Below, in pieces: positions 49,295 to 60,871 of a stretch of 64,000 nucleotides of DNA (positions are counted from its first letter, which is position 1; the number at the start of each line of letters is the position of its first letter). Position numbers and translations under genes: made by a program. Below the pieces are notes generated by a model. That model was not told the DNA's origin and made no database searches. It saw nothing but the letters and a program-made list of their open reading frames with translations. Origin of the DNA: Novosphingobium percolationis (GTDB lineage Bacteria; Pseudomonadota; Alphaproteobacteria; Sphingomonadales; Sphingomonadaceae); the NCBI RefSeq assembly GCF_020179425.1, contig NZ_JAILYM010000002.1:558001-622000 (forward strand). Direction: 5' to 3'.

Positions 49295-49822
49295 TTACAG
49301 CATTCGCCGCAGTGTAGCATCCTTGAGCGCGACATGATGATAGAACGCCGCGCCGATGTGCAGAACCACCAGCCCGGCAAAGGCGAAACCGAGCACTTCG
49401 TGCATCTCGTGGCTCAAGCCGACAACCGCCATGTCCTTCGTCACGGCGAGCTTGGGCCAGTCGAACAGGCCATAGATCGAGAGCGGCCACTTGCCCGCCG
49501 ACGAGAAGATCCAGCCGGTGATCGGCAGTACCAGCATCAGGATGTACAGCAGCCCGTGAGTGGCGGCGGCGAACTTGCGCATCAGCGGGCTGAAACCGGA
49601 CGGATAGGCGGGCGTCTTCCAGCTCAGCCGCCAGCCGATGCGCACCAGCGACAACACCAGGATCATCAGGCCGGTGGCCTTGTGCGCGGGCATCGAGGCC
49701 CAGATCTTTTCAAACCCTTCGCCGAACAGGCCGGTCAACAGGTTGAACAGGATCAACGCTGCAATCGCCCAGTGCAGCGCGCGCGCGAGCGAGTTGTAGC
49801 GAACCGGATCGGTAATCGTCAT
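49295..49822 (-). CDS. Cytochrome b561 family protein
   Basis: Encodes 175 residues with four membrane helices and the expected haem-ligand histidines: LARALHWAIAALILFN, MPAHKATGLMILVLSL, ATHGLLYILMLVLPITGW and SHEMHEVLGFAFAGLVVLH. Members carry electrons between the quinone pool and periplasmic acceptors or reduce superoxide. The ATG lies in the stop codon of the TonB receptor gene (1-base overlap), so the two are translated together; reduction of a metal brought in by the receptor is a reasonable inference. Confidence 0.92.
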   Translation of the reverse strand: MTITDPVRYNSLARALHWAIAALILFNLLTGLFGEGFEKIWASMPAHKATGLMILVLSLVRIGWRLSWKTPAYPSGFSPLMRKFAAATHGLLYILMLVLPITGWIFSSAGKWPLSIYGLFDWPKLAVTKDMAVVGLSHEMHEVLGFAFAGLVVLHIGAAFYHHVALKDATLRRML

Positions 49823-51840
49823 CAGCGCATCTCCACACGAATGCCCGCCCAGACGGTCCTCGGCGCACCCAAATCCTGCGTGCCGCCGGAATTGCGCGTG
49901 ATCACCGTTTCGTCGGTCAGGTTTTCACCGCGTAGCACGAGGCTGACCGGCCCCGCCAGCGGCAGTTGCGCGAAAGCGTCGAGCGTGGTGGCGGGCGGCA
50001 GGGCATCGGTTTCGAGGTCGTCCTCGTACTGCGTGCCGACGTGGCGCAGCGTCAGCGCCAGCCGGGTGCGCGGGGCGGGCTGCCAGCTGGCCGTGGCGCT
50101 CGCGGCCCAGCGCGCAGTCTGCGAGGGGCGCTTGCCATCGAGCCGCTGGCCGGGCTCGCGTACTTCCGCATTGGTGTAGCTGACCGATCCGGCGAACGCG
50201 AAGGCGCCTGCCACATAGCCCGCGTTCGCCTCGATCCCGCGCGCATGGACCGCGTCTACGTTGCGGCGCTGGCGCGTGCTGGCGTCGATCGTCACGTTGG
50301 CGATGGCATGGCGCACTTCGTTGTCGAAGGCGGTCAAGCCCAACGTCAGGCTGGGCAGGGGGCGCAGGTCGATGCCGCCTTCGAAGCCGAACAGCTTTTC
50401 GTTGCGCAAGTCGGCATTGGCGAGCGTCGTCACCGGGAAGACGGTGAACTGGCGGTACAGTTCGTTGAGCGTCGGCTGGCGCAGGCCGGTATAGATCGAG
50501 CCGCGCAGGTCGATGGCCTTTGCCGCGTGGAACACCGCGCCGCCGCGGAAGCTGCCCTCCCAGCCGGAACGGTCGGGATAGACTGCCGAGGCTGGCTGGG
50601 GCACGCCGGCAAGGTTGGTGACCTCGTACACGCCGCTGCGCACCGACCAGCGATCCGCGCGCGCGCCTGCGGTCAGCACCAGCGGGCCTACCGTCCAGTC
50701 GTCCTCGGCATAGAGCCCGATATCGGCGTTGGTCCCGCCTGCGCGGCGGTGTCCCGAAAGCGTGCCAAGGCGATAGGTGTCCTCGATCGTGTGGCCTTCG
50801 GCGCTGCGCCAGTCCGCGCCGAGCCGCAGCACATGGCCGCCGCCCACAGGCGGGCGCACTTCGATCTTCGCGCCCGCGCCGGTCGAGGGCGTCTTGCGCT
50901 GGTCGAGCGTGGGCAGGAACGTGGTCGCGCTGATCACGCGGTTGTTGAAATCGCGCGATTGCAGGTAGGCGAGCGCATCGAACTGCCAGGCTCCGCGCCC
51001 GACGAGGCGCAGGCTGGCGTCCTGCCCGCTCATGCCGGTATCCGCGCCCTTGAAGCGCAGCGTGCGGTTGTCCTCGAAGGCGGCGACGCGCGCCTGCAAC
51101 TCGATGTCGGGTGCCAGCGGCGCGACCGCGCGCAAGTTGGTGGACCAGCTATCGTAGCGCGCGCGGACCGAGGCGGCGCTGCGCTGGCTGTTGTCGGGCG
51201 TGGTCCAGAAGCCCTGGCCGCGATCCCACCGGCCCGAGACGACCGCGAAACCAGCGCCGAGCTTGGGCGCGAGCGTGCCCGAAAGCTCGGTCTCGCCGCG
51301 ATCGTCGACCATCGCGCTGCCATTGAACAGGCCGAGCTGGTCTGGCCCGGCGCTGGTCATGTCGATCGTACCGGCCACAGCGCCCGCGCCGAACGCGCCC
51401 GATCCGCCACCACGCATCACGCGCACCCCGGCCAGGCGTTCGGGCGCAATGGCGGAGAGCGGGATGTAGCCGAAGAACGGGTCGGCCATTGGCACGCCGT
51501 CGAGCAGTACCAGCGAGCGGCTGGTGGCATTGCCGCCCAGCGCGCGCATGGTCACGCCCTGCGCCGACGGGTTCGATGAGCGGCTGTCCGAGCGGCGGAA
51601 CTGCTGGAATCCGGCGACCGAGGACAGCACGTCCTCGATCCGGCCCGAAGCCGAGGCGAGCAGCCTTTCGCGTTCGATCGTCTGCACGTCGTAGGCAGGG
51701 GCAGCGGCACTGTCTTCGAGGCCGCGCCCGGTGACGACGATCTGCGCGGCCGCATCGGGGGTGTCTTCTGCCAAGGCAGGCTGGGCAAGGCCTGCCGCAA
51801 ACACGGCGACAGTGGCGAGATGGCGCATCGGAATCCTCAT
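49822..51840 (-). CDS. TonB-dependent receptor coupled to cytochrome b561
   Basis: Encodes 672 residues. MRIPMRHLATVAVFAAGLAQ-PALAE is the signal peptide; the plug has QIVVTGRGLEDSAAAPAYDV, VTMRALGGNATSRSLVLLDG and GVRVMRGGGSGAFGAGAVAG; the barrel ends TVWAGIRVEMR. The shorter length resembles metal-chelate or cofactor receptors of the BtuB/FecA size class more than the large organic-substrate class. No Fur box or riboswitch is evident upstream. Translationally coupled to the b561 gene. Confidence 0.9.
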   Translation of the reverse strand: MRIPMRHLATVAVFAAGLAQPALAEDTPDAAAQIVVTGRGLEDSAAAPAYDVQTIERERLLASASGRIEDVLSSVAGFQQFRRSDSRSSNPSAQGVTMRALGGNATSRSLVLLDGVPMADPFFGYIPLSAIAPERLAGVRVMRGGGSGAFGAGAVAGTIDMTSAGPDQLGLFNGSAMVDDRGETELSGTLAPKLGAGFAVVSGRWDRGQGFWTTPDNSQRSAASVRARYDSWSTNLRAVAPLAPDIELQARVAAFEDNRTLRFKGADTGMSGQDASLRLVGRGAWQFDALAYLQSRDFNNRVISATTFLPTLDQRKTPSTGAGAKIEVRPPVGGGHVLRLGADWRSAEGHTIEDTYRLGTLSGHRRAGGTNADIGLYAEDDWTVGPLVLTAGARADRWSVRSGVYEVTNLAGVPQPASAVYPDRSGWEGSFRGGAVFHAAKAIDLRGSIYTGLRQPTLNELYRQFTVFPVTTLANADLRNEKLFGFEGGIDLRPLPSLTLGLTAFDNEVRHAIANVTIDASTRQRRNVDAVHARGIEANAGYVAGAFAFAGSVSYTNAEVREPGQRLDGKRPSQTARWAASATASWQPAPRTRLALTLRHVGTQYEDDLETDALPPATTLDAFAQLPLAGPVSLVLRGENLTDETVITRNSGGTQDLGAPRTVWAGIRVEMR

Positions 51841-52018
51841 GGCGGTTCTTGTCTTTGCGCCGCTCCGTAAGGGGTCGCGCCGTCGCTGTCAGCATCGCAT
51901 TCGCGCAACGGTCGACCATGCGCCGCGCGTCGCGCTGCCGCCATGCGATAAATGACGTATGGGCCGTGCCGCGCTGCGGCATAAATCTGGCTGCGTCGCA
52001 CCATCAGAAGTAGGCACC

Positions 52019-52222
52019 ATGCGCGAGCAGAAACTCACTCATCTGGAACCTTCCATCGTCGCCAAGATGCGCTCGGTGATCGTTTGTCAGAAGCCCGAAG
52101 TGATCCAGAACCACTTTGGCATCGGCCTCAACACCTGGGTAAAGCTGCGCGATGGCAAGGCAATCCGCCATTCCGTGGCGGAGCGGCTGATGCAGCGTCT
52201 GCAACGCGACCAGCTGATCTGA
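52019..52222 (+). CDS. Small helix-turn-helix-like conserved protein
   Basis: Encodes 67 residues, MREQKLTHLEPSIVAKMRSV at the start. The segment VIQNHFGIGLNTWVKLRDGK followed by IRHSVAERLMQRLQ looks like a small HTH domain (a turn between two short helices, then a basic stretch). I do not recognise a named family. The chosen ATG follows AGTAGG; a frame from 51959 is open but less protein-like. It lies divergent from the receptor gene and before the histidine kinase gene, so it could regulate either. Confidence 0.6.
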   Translation: MREQKLTHLEPSIVAKMRSVIVCQKPEVIQNHFGIGLNTWVKLRDGKAIRHSVAERLMQRLQRDQLI

Positions 52223-52444
52223 ATCCCCGTCGGCGGCGCGGGACGTCGCGCGCCCCGACCAAAGCAGGGGTTGAACCGCTTCGTATTGCAGTGCACAATC
52301 AACAAGCGACGTCGATCAACCAACGGCGTCCGGGGTCGAAAAAACAGCGATGGAATTTGCGTTGGTGAGGGGTCCGGCGCCCAGGCGCCAGTCCTCTCGA
52401 AATCCGAACCGATTCTGGTGCGGGCCATCCGGCGCGGCGGCCCG

Positions 52445-53911
52445 ATGAAGGCGCTGCGCGCGCTGGCCCGAGCCTTCGGATTTGGCCCGGCCGCCGCGCC
52501 GTCGCCGCTGACCGCCGACGAAATCGCCCAGCTGGTGCGCGACAAGCACGCCGCCGAAGCCGCCAGCGCCGCCAAGAGCCGCTACCTCGCCAATGTCAGC
52601 CACGAGATCCGCTCGCCGCTCAATGCGATCTACGGTTATGCCCAGCTGATTGAGCGGCAGTCGGGCGTGGACCCGCGCGAGGCGGCCAAGGTGATCCGCC
52701 GCAGTGCCGAGCACCTGACCGACCTTGTCGAAGGGCTGCTCGACATCTCGCTGGTCGAAAACGGCGTGACCCGCGTTGCCAGCGACGTGGTGCGCCTGCC
52801 CGCGTTCCTCGACCAGATCGTGCGGATGTTCGAACCGTCTGCCGCCGCGAGGGGCCTTGCCTTCCGCTTCGAGGCGGAGGGGCGGTTGCCGCAGTTCGTG
52901 CGGACCGACCAGAAGCGCTTGCGGCAGGTGCTGATCAACCTTGTCAGCAACGCAATCAAGTTCACGCCCGAAGGCGCGGTGACGCTGCGCGTGCGCTGGT
53001 CGGGCGAGATCGCGACCTTCGCGGTCGAGGATACCGGGCCGGGCGTTCCAGAAGCCGAGCGCGAGCGTATCTTCGCGCCGTTCGAGCGCGGCGCCGACGA
53101 GCAGGGCCGTAGCGGCGGCTTCGGGCTGGGCCTGCCGATCACTCGCGCCATCGTCCATATCCTGGGTGGCGATATCGAGGTCGATGCAGCGCCCGGCGGC
53201 GGCGCGTGCTTCCGCGTGCGGCTGATGCTGCCCAAGGTCGCCGTGGCGGGCGAGGACGCGCCGCCGCCGGGCCGGATTATCGGCCATGCGGGACCCCCTC
53301 GCTCGATCCTCGCGGTGGACGACGATGTGCGCCAGCTCGCCTTCGTGCGGCAGGCGCTGGAGGACGTCGGCTTCGAAGTGGCGGTCGCCCCCGATGGCGA
53401 GACGGCGATTGCACTGTGCGATGCGCAAGGCTTCGACCTCGTGCTGCTCGACGTGCAGATGCCCGGGCGCAGCGGCTGGGACACGGCGGCGCACCTGCGC
53501 GCGATCCGGGGCCGCGACCTGCGCATCGTCATGCTGTCGGCCAATGCGCACGAACGGCACGGCCCGGAGCACGAGCACGGCGAAGCGGCGCACGACCTGT
53601 TCCTGTTGAAGCCGGTCGAGATCGGGCAACTGGTCGATGCGATCGGCCGGCAGCTGGGCCTCGAATGGGTGCGCGAAGGCGCTGTCGCCGTTGCGGTGCC
53701 GCAGGCGCAGGCCTCGCTGCCCGATGCGGCCAGGTCCCACGTCGCCAGGCTGCGCGAACTCGTGCGGATCGGCCATGTGCGCGGGATCGAGGCTGAAATC
53801 CACGCGCTCGGCGTGGTCGCGCCCGATGCCAGGGCGCTGGTCGCGCACCTCTACGATTGCCTAGATCGGTTCGACCTCGCGGGGCTCGCCCGGAAGCTGG
53901 AAGGGCTTTGA
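52445..53911 (+). CDS. Hybrid sensor histidine kinase with C-terminal receiver
   Basis: Encodes 488 residues. The H-box SRYLANVSHEIRSPLNAIYG has the phosphorylated His at about 53; N-box RQVLINLVSNAIKF, G-boxes VEDTGPGVPE and GFGLGLPITRAIVHILGG follow. A receiver (about 295-410) has VDDDVRQLA, the acceptor Asp near 336 (LLDVQMPG) and the LLKPVE Lys. There is no membrane segment or obvious sensor domain, so it is probably cytosolic and senses through the short N-terminus or a partner. A helical C-terminal piece (about 430-488) ends the protein. Start at ATG 52445; GTG 52418 possible. Coupled to the response regulator 2 bases downstream. Confidence 0.9.
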   Translation: MKALRALARAFGFGPAAAPSPLTADEIAQLVRDKHAAEAASAAKSRYLANVSHEIRSPLNAIYGYAQLIERQSGVDPREAAKVIRRSAEHLTDLVEGLLDISLVENGVTRVASDVVRLPAFLDQIVRMFEPSAAARGLAFRFEAEGRLPQFVRTDQKRLRQVLINLVSNAIKFTPEGAVTLRVRWSGEIATFAVEDTGPGVPEAERERIFAPFERGADEQGRSGGFGLGLPITRAIVHILGGDIEVDAAPGGGACFRVRLMLPKVAVAGEDAPPPGRIIGHAGPPRSILAVDDDVRQLAFVRQALEDVGFEVAVAPDGETAIALCDAQGFDLVLLDVQMPGRSGWDTAAHLRAIRGRDLRIVMLSANAHERHGPEHEHGEAAHDLFLLKPVEIGQLVDAIGRQLGLEWVREGAVAVAVPQAQASLPDAARSHVARLRELVRIGHVRGIEAEIHALGVVAPDARALVAHLYDCLDRFDLAGLARKLEGL

Positions 53912-53913
53912 CC

Positions 53914-54834
53914 ATGGAAGACATCCCCACCCGCCGCGATACGGTTCTCGTCGTCGATGACGAGCCGGCCTCGCTGCGCCTGCTGACCGATACGCTCGAA
54001 GACGGCGGCATCCAGGTGCTGGTCGCGACATCGGGCGGCGCGGCGCTTGACCTGCTGCACCATGTCGTGCCCGATCTGGTGCTGATGGATGCGGTGATGG
54101 CGGGCATCGACGGCTTCGAGACGACGGCACGGATCAAGGCCAACCCGCTGACGTGCCACGTCCCGGTGATTTTCATGACCGGGCTGACCGAGAGCGAGCA
54201 CGTGATCGAAGGCTTCGAGGTGGGCGGCGTCGATTACGTGCGAAAGCCTGTCAACGTGCACGAACTGCTGGCGCGGGTGCGCGTGCATCTTGGCCATGCG
54301 CGCGCGGTGCAGGCGAGCACGGCGAGCCTTGATGCCACCGGGCGGCTGATGATGGCGATCGACACCAGCGGGTTCCTGCTGTGGTGCACGCCGCTGGCCG
54401 AACAGGCGATCAACCGCATCGCGCCGGGCTGGAGCCGCGACCATAGCGAACTGCCTGCGGTGCTGCGCCAGACGGTCGAACGCCTGCTCGCGCGGCGCGA
54501 CGCCGAAGGCGCGAGCCTGCGGATCGAGCAGGGCGACGGCGCGCTGGAACTCGTGCTGATTGCCCATTACCGCGAAAACGAAGTGCTGATCCGGCTCAAT
54601 GAGCTGAACCCGCACGTCGATGCGGCGCGGTTGCAGAGCAAGCTGGGCCTGACCGAGCGCGAAGCCGAAGTGCTGCTGTGGATCAGCTATGGCAAGTCGA
54701 ACGCCGATATCAGCGAGGTGCTGTCGATTTCCCCTCGCACCGTGCAGAAGCATTTGGAGCGCATCTACGAGAAGCTGGGCGTGGAAACCCGCGCCGCGGG
54801 CGCGGCGGTGGCGATCAAGGTGATCGCGCCCTGA
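53914..54834 (+). CDS. LuxR-type response regulator
   Basis: Encodes 306 residues. Receiver (about 10-130): VLVVDDEPASLRLL, acceptor Asp near 59 (LVLMDAVMAGIDG), FMTG and DYVRKPV. A middle region (about 140-235, possibly PAS-like: IDTSGFLLWCTPLAEQAI) leads to a C-terminal LuxR helix-turn-helix (LTEREAEVLLWISYGKSNAD, ISPRTVQKHLERIYEKLGV). It should bind DNA when phosphorylated by the adjacent kinase. The next genes (RidA, TonB receptor) are candidate targets by position. Confidence 0.93.
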   Translation: MEDIPTRRDTVLVVDDEPASLRLLTDTLEDGGIQVLVATSGGAALDLLHHVVPDLVLMDAVMAGIDGFETTARIKANPLTCHVPVIFMTGLTESEHVIEGFEVGGVDYVRKPVNVHELLARVRVHLGHARAVQASTASLDATGRLMMAIDTSGFLLWCTPLAEQAINRIAPGWSRDHSELPAVLRQTVERLLARRDAEGASLRIEQGDGALELVLIAHYRENEVLIRLNELNPHVDAARLQSKLGLTEREAEVLLWISYGKSNADISEVLSISPRTVQKHLERIYEKLGVETRAAGAAVAIKVIAP

Positions 54835-54850
54835 GCAGGCCCAGGGCGCG
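54825..54850 (+). terminator. Hairpin at the response-regulator stop codon
   Basis: CGCGCCCTG (54825-54833) pairs perfectly with CAGGGCGCG (54842-54850); the stop codon is at the stem-loop edge. No T-tract. It sits between convergent genes and may limit read-through in both directions. Confidence 0.45.
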
Positions 54851-54856
54851 CCGCAT

Positions 54857-55375
54857 TCACTTCTTCTTGGCGGCGATGCCTTCGATTTCGATCAGGAAGT
54901 AGGGCCCGGCCAGCGCCGCCACCTGGAAGGTGGAGCGCGCCACCGTGGTCGGGTTCTCGGCCGTCTTGAAGAACTGCTTGAAGCCTTCGTTGGCGCCGGC
55001 GAAGTCCATGTGGCCGAGCTTGGGATCGGCGGCGACGAACAGCGTCAGCTTGACGAGGTCGGCCATGGTGTAGCCTTGGGCCGCCAGAATGCCCTTGATC
55101 TTGGTAAGCACGCTGATCGTCTGGGTCTTCGTGTCCCCCAGGTCGTCGACCGACTTCACGTCGGCAAAGGTCTTGACCGGGTCGATCGGCGAGGCGAGCT
55201 GGCCGGACAGGAAGATCACGTCGGTGCCGGCCTTAACATCAGCCGCATCGAGGATCAGCGCCTGCGGGTTGGACTGGATCTTGGTGACTTGCGCCTGCGC
55301 GGCGCCGAAGGGTGCGAGCATCGCGGTGGCGGCAAGTGCGAGGGCGGAAATCCGGGTGCCGGTGAAAAGGCGCAT
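54857..55375 (-). CDS. Exported RidA family enamine/imine deaminase
   Basis: Encodes 172 residues: a RidA/YjgF domain (about 35-165) behind a signal peptide (MRLFTGTRISALALAATAML, ending GAAQAQ). RidA hydrolyses reactive imines or enamines to keto compounds and ammonia. The essential Arg is in NPTTVARSTFQVAALAG and the Glu in YFLIEIEGIAA; LSGQLASPID resembles the family's SGQ segment. Most RidA proteins are cytosolic, so periplasmic targeting is notable. It is divergent from the TonB receptor and close to the Tat-exported amine oxidase, whose product would be an imine. Confidence 0.9.
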   Translation of the reverse strand: MRLFTGTRISALALAATAMLAPFGAAQAQVTKIQSNPQALILDAADVKAGTDVIFLSGQLASPIDPVKTFADVKSVDDLGDTKTQTISVLTKIKGILAAQGYTMADLVKLTLFVAADPKLGHMDFAGANEGFKQFFKTAENPTTVARSTFQVAALAGPYFLIEIEGIAAKKK

Positions 55376-55661
55376 GGCTGGTCCTTGGCTGGCAGGGGCG
55401 ACATGCCCCGAAAGACGATCTGCACCCTAAGCTGCCGCCTTGCCAGCGTGATACGACAATCGGCGTATGGGCAATCGCCCCGTCCTGCCCTCCTGTGTCG
55501 GGACACGCTGCGCAACAATTCCGAAACCTTGCGCAGGGGACCAGGGGCAACGCCGGGGATCATTCCCGTAGGCGCACAACACAGACCCCGGCCAACGGAG
55601 GGTGCGGAAAAGCGACACGATCAGATCGATCACATGCCCGAAAAAATGGGGGGTCCACACG

Positions 55662-58199
<2,538 letters not shown>

Positions 58200-58338
58200 G
58201 GAGCTTGTTGATGAAAGTCATGCACGTTCGCCACACCCTGACCGGGCCGGCGAACGGGCATGGCGAGGGCCGGGGCAGGGTGTGCCCCGGCATCCTCCCG
58301 CACATCCAGGTCCGCAAAATAATAATAAGCGAAATCAA

Positions 58339-60303
58339 ATGCTTGATGCGATGAGCAACCCCCTCGATCAGGCTGCGAAGGAACTGGCGGACCGCCCGTT
58401 GGCCGCCGAGCGGACCGCGCGCCGACTGTATCAACAAAACCCCGCCGATCCGCGCCCGAAGCTGATCCTCGCTTCGGCCTTGCGGCGGCTGGACCGCGCC
58501 GCAGAGGCGCTGCCGCTGCTGATCGATCTGGCCCGCGCCTTTCCCAAGGCGGCGCGCACGCGCTATGAGCTGGGGCTGGTGCTGTGCGCGGTGGGGCGCG
58601 AGGCCGAGGGCATGCAGCAACTGGACGCTGCCGTCGCGCTTGATCCCGGCCATGCCGAGGCATGGGCCGCCATGGCCGACCGCGCCTTCGCTGTGGGCGA
58701 TGTGGTGCGTGAAACCCGGGCGCAAGCGGCGCTGGCGCGGATCGGCGCCGATCATCCCGAATTGGGCCGGGCGGCGGAACTCGTCGCGCTGGGCCGCCAT
58801 GCCGAGGCCGACCCGATCCTCCGGCGCTTCTGCCTGGCACATCCCAACCACGCGGAAGGCGCGCGACTGATGGCGGCCTGCCATGTCGCGCAGCGCACCG
58901 TCCATGCCGCCGAGACGCTGCTGCGCCACGCGCTGACGCTGGAACCGGGGTCCACGCGCATCCGCTTCGATCTTGCCCACGCGCTGTTCGCCGGGCGGAT
59001 CGCCGAACAGGCGCTGGCCGAACTGGCCCCGCTGCTGGCGATCGATCCTACCAATCCGGCTTACCTGAACCTTCAGGCGGCGTGCCTTGGCCTGCTGGGC
59101 GATGACCGCGCTGCCGAGGCGATCAATGCGGCCCTCGCCGCCGCCTATCCCGCCAATGCCAGCGTCGCGGTCAACCACGGCCATGCCGCGCGCACGGCGG
59201 GCCTGCGCGACAGGGCAATCGCGGCCTATCGCCGCGCCACGGTGCTGGCTCCGCAGGCGGGGGAGGCGTGGTGGGGCCTCGCCAACCTGAAGGTCGGCGC
59301 AATGACCGAGGCCGACGAGGCCGGCATGCGCGCCCTGCTGGCGGGCCCGCTGTCCGACGACGACCGGATGCGCATCGAATATGCGCTGGGACGGCGGCTG
59401 GAGGATGCGGGCGATGCGGCGCAGGCCTTTGCCCACTATGCGCGCGGCGCGGCGCTGGCGCGGGTGAAGTTCGGTGGCGCGGGGCGCGACTATGCGGCCG
59501 AGGCCGAGGCGGTGGCGGCGCTCTACACGCCGGAGTTCCTGGCGCCGCGCGCCGGGCAGGGGGCGGACGACGATGCGCCGATCTTCGTGGTCGGCCTGCC
59601 GCGCTCGGGCTCCACGCTGGTCGAGCAGATCCTTGCCAGCCACCCCGCGATCGAAGGCACGATGGAACTGCCCTATATCGGCAACCTCGTCGGGCGGATC
59701 GAGCGCGAGGGTGGTACCGAGCGCATCGCGCGCGTCAGCGCCGAGGAATTGCGCGGGTGGGGCGAGGAATACCTGGCGCGCGCGCGGATCCATCGGCGGC
59801 TGGGCCGGGCGCGCTTCATCGACAAGATGCCCAACAATTTCCGCCACATCGGGCTGATCCGGCTGATCCTGCCGAATGCGCGGATCATCGACGTGCGGCG
59901 CAACCCGATGGCGGCGTGCTTTTCGGGCTTTAAGCAGCTTTTCGCCGAGGGTCAGGAGTTCTCATACGATCTTGGCGATCTTGCTGCCTACTATCGCGCC
60001 TACCTCGCCGTCGTCCGCCATTTCCTTGGCGCGTCCCCGGGCGGGGTGTACACGGTGATCTACGAGGACCTGGTGGACGATACCGAGGGGCAGGTGCGTG
60101 CTCTTCTCGATGCGTTGGGCCTGCCATTCGATGCGGCCTGCTTGCGCTTCTTCGAGAACGACCGCGCGGTGCGCACGGTAAGTTCCGAGCAGGTGCGCCA
60201 GCCGATCTACCGCAGCGGGATCGACCAGTGGCGCAAGTTCGAACCGTTCCTGACGCCATTGGCGCAAGGCCTTGGCGATGCTCGCGAGGGATGGCGCGCA
60301 TGA
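58339..60303 (+). CDS. TPR-repeat sulfotransferase family protein
   Basis: Encodes about 654 residues. Residues 1-350 are tandem tetratricopeptide-type helical repeats (for example TRYELGLVLCAVGREAEGMQ, IRFDLAHALFAGRIAEQALA). Residues about 410-650 are a sulfotransferase-like domain with the PAPS 5'-phosphosulfate loop IFVVGLPRSGSTLVEQILAS and the downstream RRNPMAACFSGFKQLF. Such fusions often follow a TonB receptor in sphingomonads; sulfation of a peptide, glycan or protein is possible but unproven. Start at 58339 or 58351; no clear ribosome site. No signal peptide. Confidence 0.88.
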   Translation: MLDAMSNPLDQAAKELADRPLAAERTARRLYQQNPADPRPKLILASALRRLDRAAEALPLLIDLARAFPKAARTRYELGLVLCAVGREAEGMQQLDAAVALDPGHAEAWAAMADRAFAVGDVVRETRAQAALARIGADHPELGRAAELVALGRHAEADPILRRFCLAHPNHAEGARLMAACHVAQRTVHAAETLLRHALTLEPGSTRIRFDLAHALFAGRIAEQALAELAPLLAIDPTNPAYLNLQAACLGLLGDDRAAEAINAALAAAYPANASVAVNHGHAARTAGLRDRAIAAYRRATVLAPQAGEAWWGLANLKVGAMTEADEAGMRALLAGPLSDDDRMRIEYALGRRLEDAGDAAQAFAHYARGAALARVKFGGAGRDYAAEAEAVAALYTPEFLAPRAGQGADDDAPIFVVGLPRSGSTLVEQILASHPAIEGTMELPYIGNLVGRIEREGGTERIARVSAEELRGWGEEYLARARIHRRLGRARFIDKMPNNFRHIGLIRLILPNARIIDVRRNPMAACFSGFKQLFAEGQEFSYDLGDLAAYYRAYLAVVRHFLGASPGGVYTVIYEDLVDDTEGQVRALLDALGLPFDAACLRFFENDRAVRTVSSEQVRQPIYRSGIDQWRKFEPFLTPLAQGLGDAREGWRA

Positions 60304-60358
60304 CATCCGCATTGACGTTGACCGCAATGACGTTCGGCTTCCACGAAAAGGGTGAACA

Positions 60359-60814
60359 ATGACAGGGAAGATCAGGGGCGCCGTGCTGGCGCTCGCGGGT
60401 GTGACGCTGGCCACTGCGGCGAGCCTCGCCACGCCGGGCTTTGCGCAGGATCGCCCCGGCCCCGGCGGGGCGACGGTGGAAGTCTCGACCGAAGGGCAGG
60501 AGGTCTACGAACAGATCTGCCAGGCCTGCCACATGGCCGACGCCAAGGGCGGCGGTGAACCCGGCGCGATGATCCCGGCGCTGGCGGGTAACGCGAACCT
60601 TGCCGACAAGGACTACCCGATCATCGTCGTGATGAAGGGACGTGGCGGGATGCCGTGGTTCAACGGCGTGCTGACCAAGGAGCAGATCGCCGCCGTGATC
60701 ACTTACGTGCGCGGCCATTTCAACGACTATCACGACCCGGTCAGCGTGGCCGACATCGACCGCATCGTCGCGGCCAATCCGCCCGTGCCCGAATGCAACA
60801 CCTGCGGCCACTGA
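60359..60814 (+). CDS. Periplasmic class I cytochrome c
   Basis: Encodes 151 residues. Signal peptide MTGKIRGAVLALAGVTLATA-ASLATPGFAQ; the haem is attached at EQICQACHMADAKGG (CxxCH) and the methionine ligand is probably in VMKGRGGMPWF. A small soluble electron carrier of the periplasm. It precedes the amine oxidase by 57 bases on the same strand, and such pairs are known where a flavin amine oxidase passes electrons to a cytochrome c (nicotine oxidoreductase NicA2 and CycN). The C-terminus ECNTCGH has extra cysteines. Confidence 0.92.
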   Translation: MTGKIRGAVLALAGVTLATAASLATPGFAQDRPGPGGATVEVSTEGQEVYEQICQACHMADAKGGGEPGAMIPALAGNANLADKDYPIIVVMKGRGGMPWFNGVLTKEQIAAVITYVRGHFNDYHDPVSVADIDRIVAANPPVPECNTCGH

Positions 60815-60871
60815 GGCGCGCCGGATTCAACAACACGACCCGTTTCCCGACCCGTCCACGAGGGGATTTCC

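Noticed and set aside
51841..52018. Possible cobalamin riboswitch before the b561-coupled receptor
   Set aside because: Too short and lacking a B12-box-like core; only a plain upstream region is seen.
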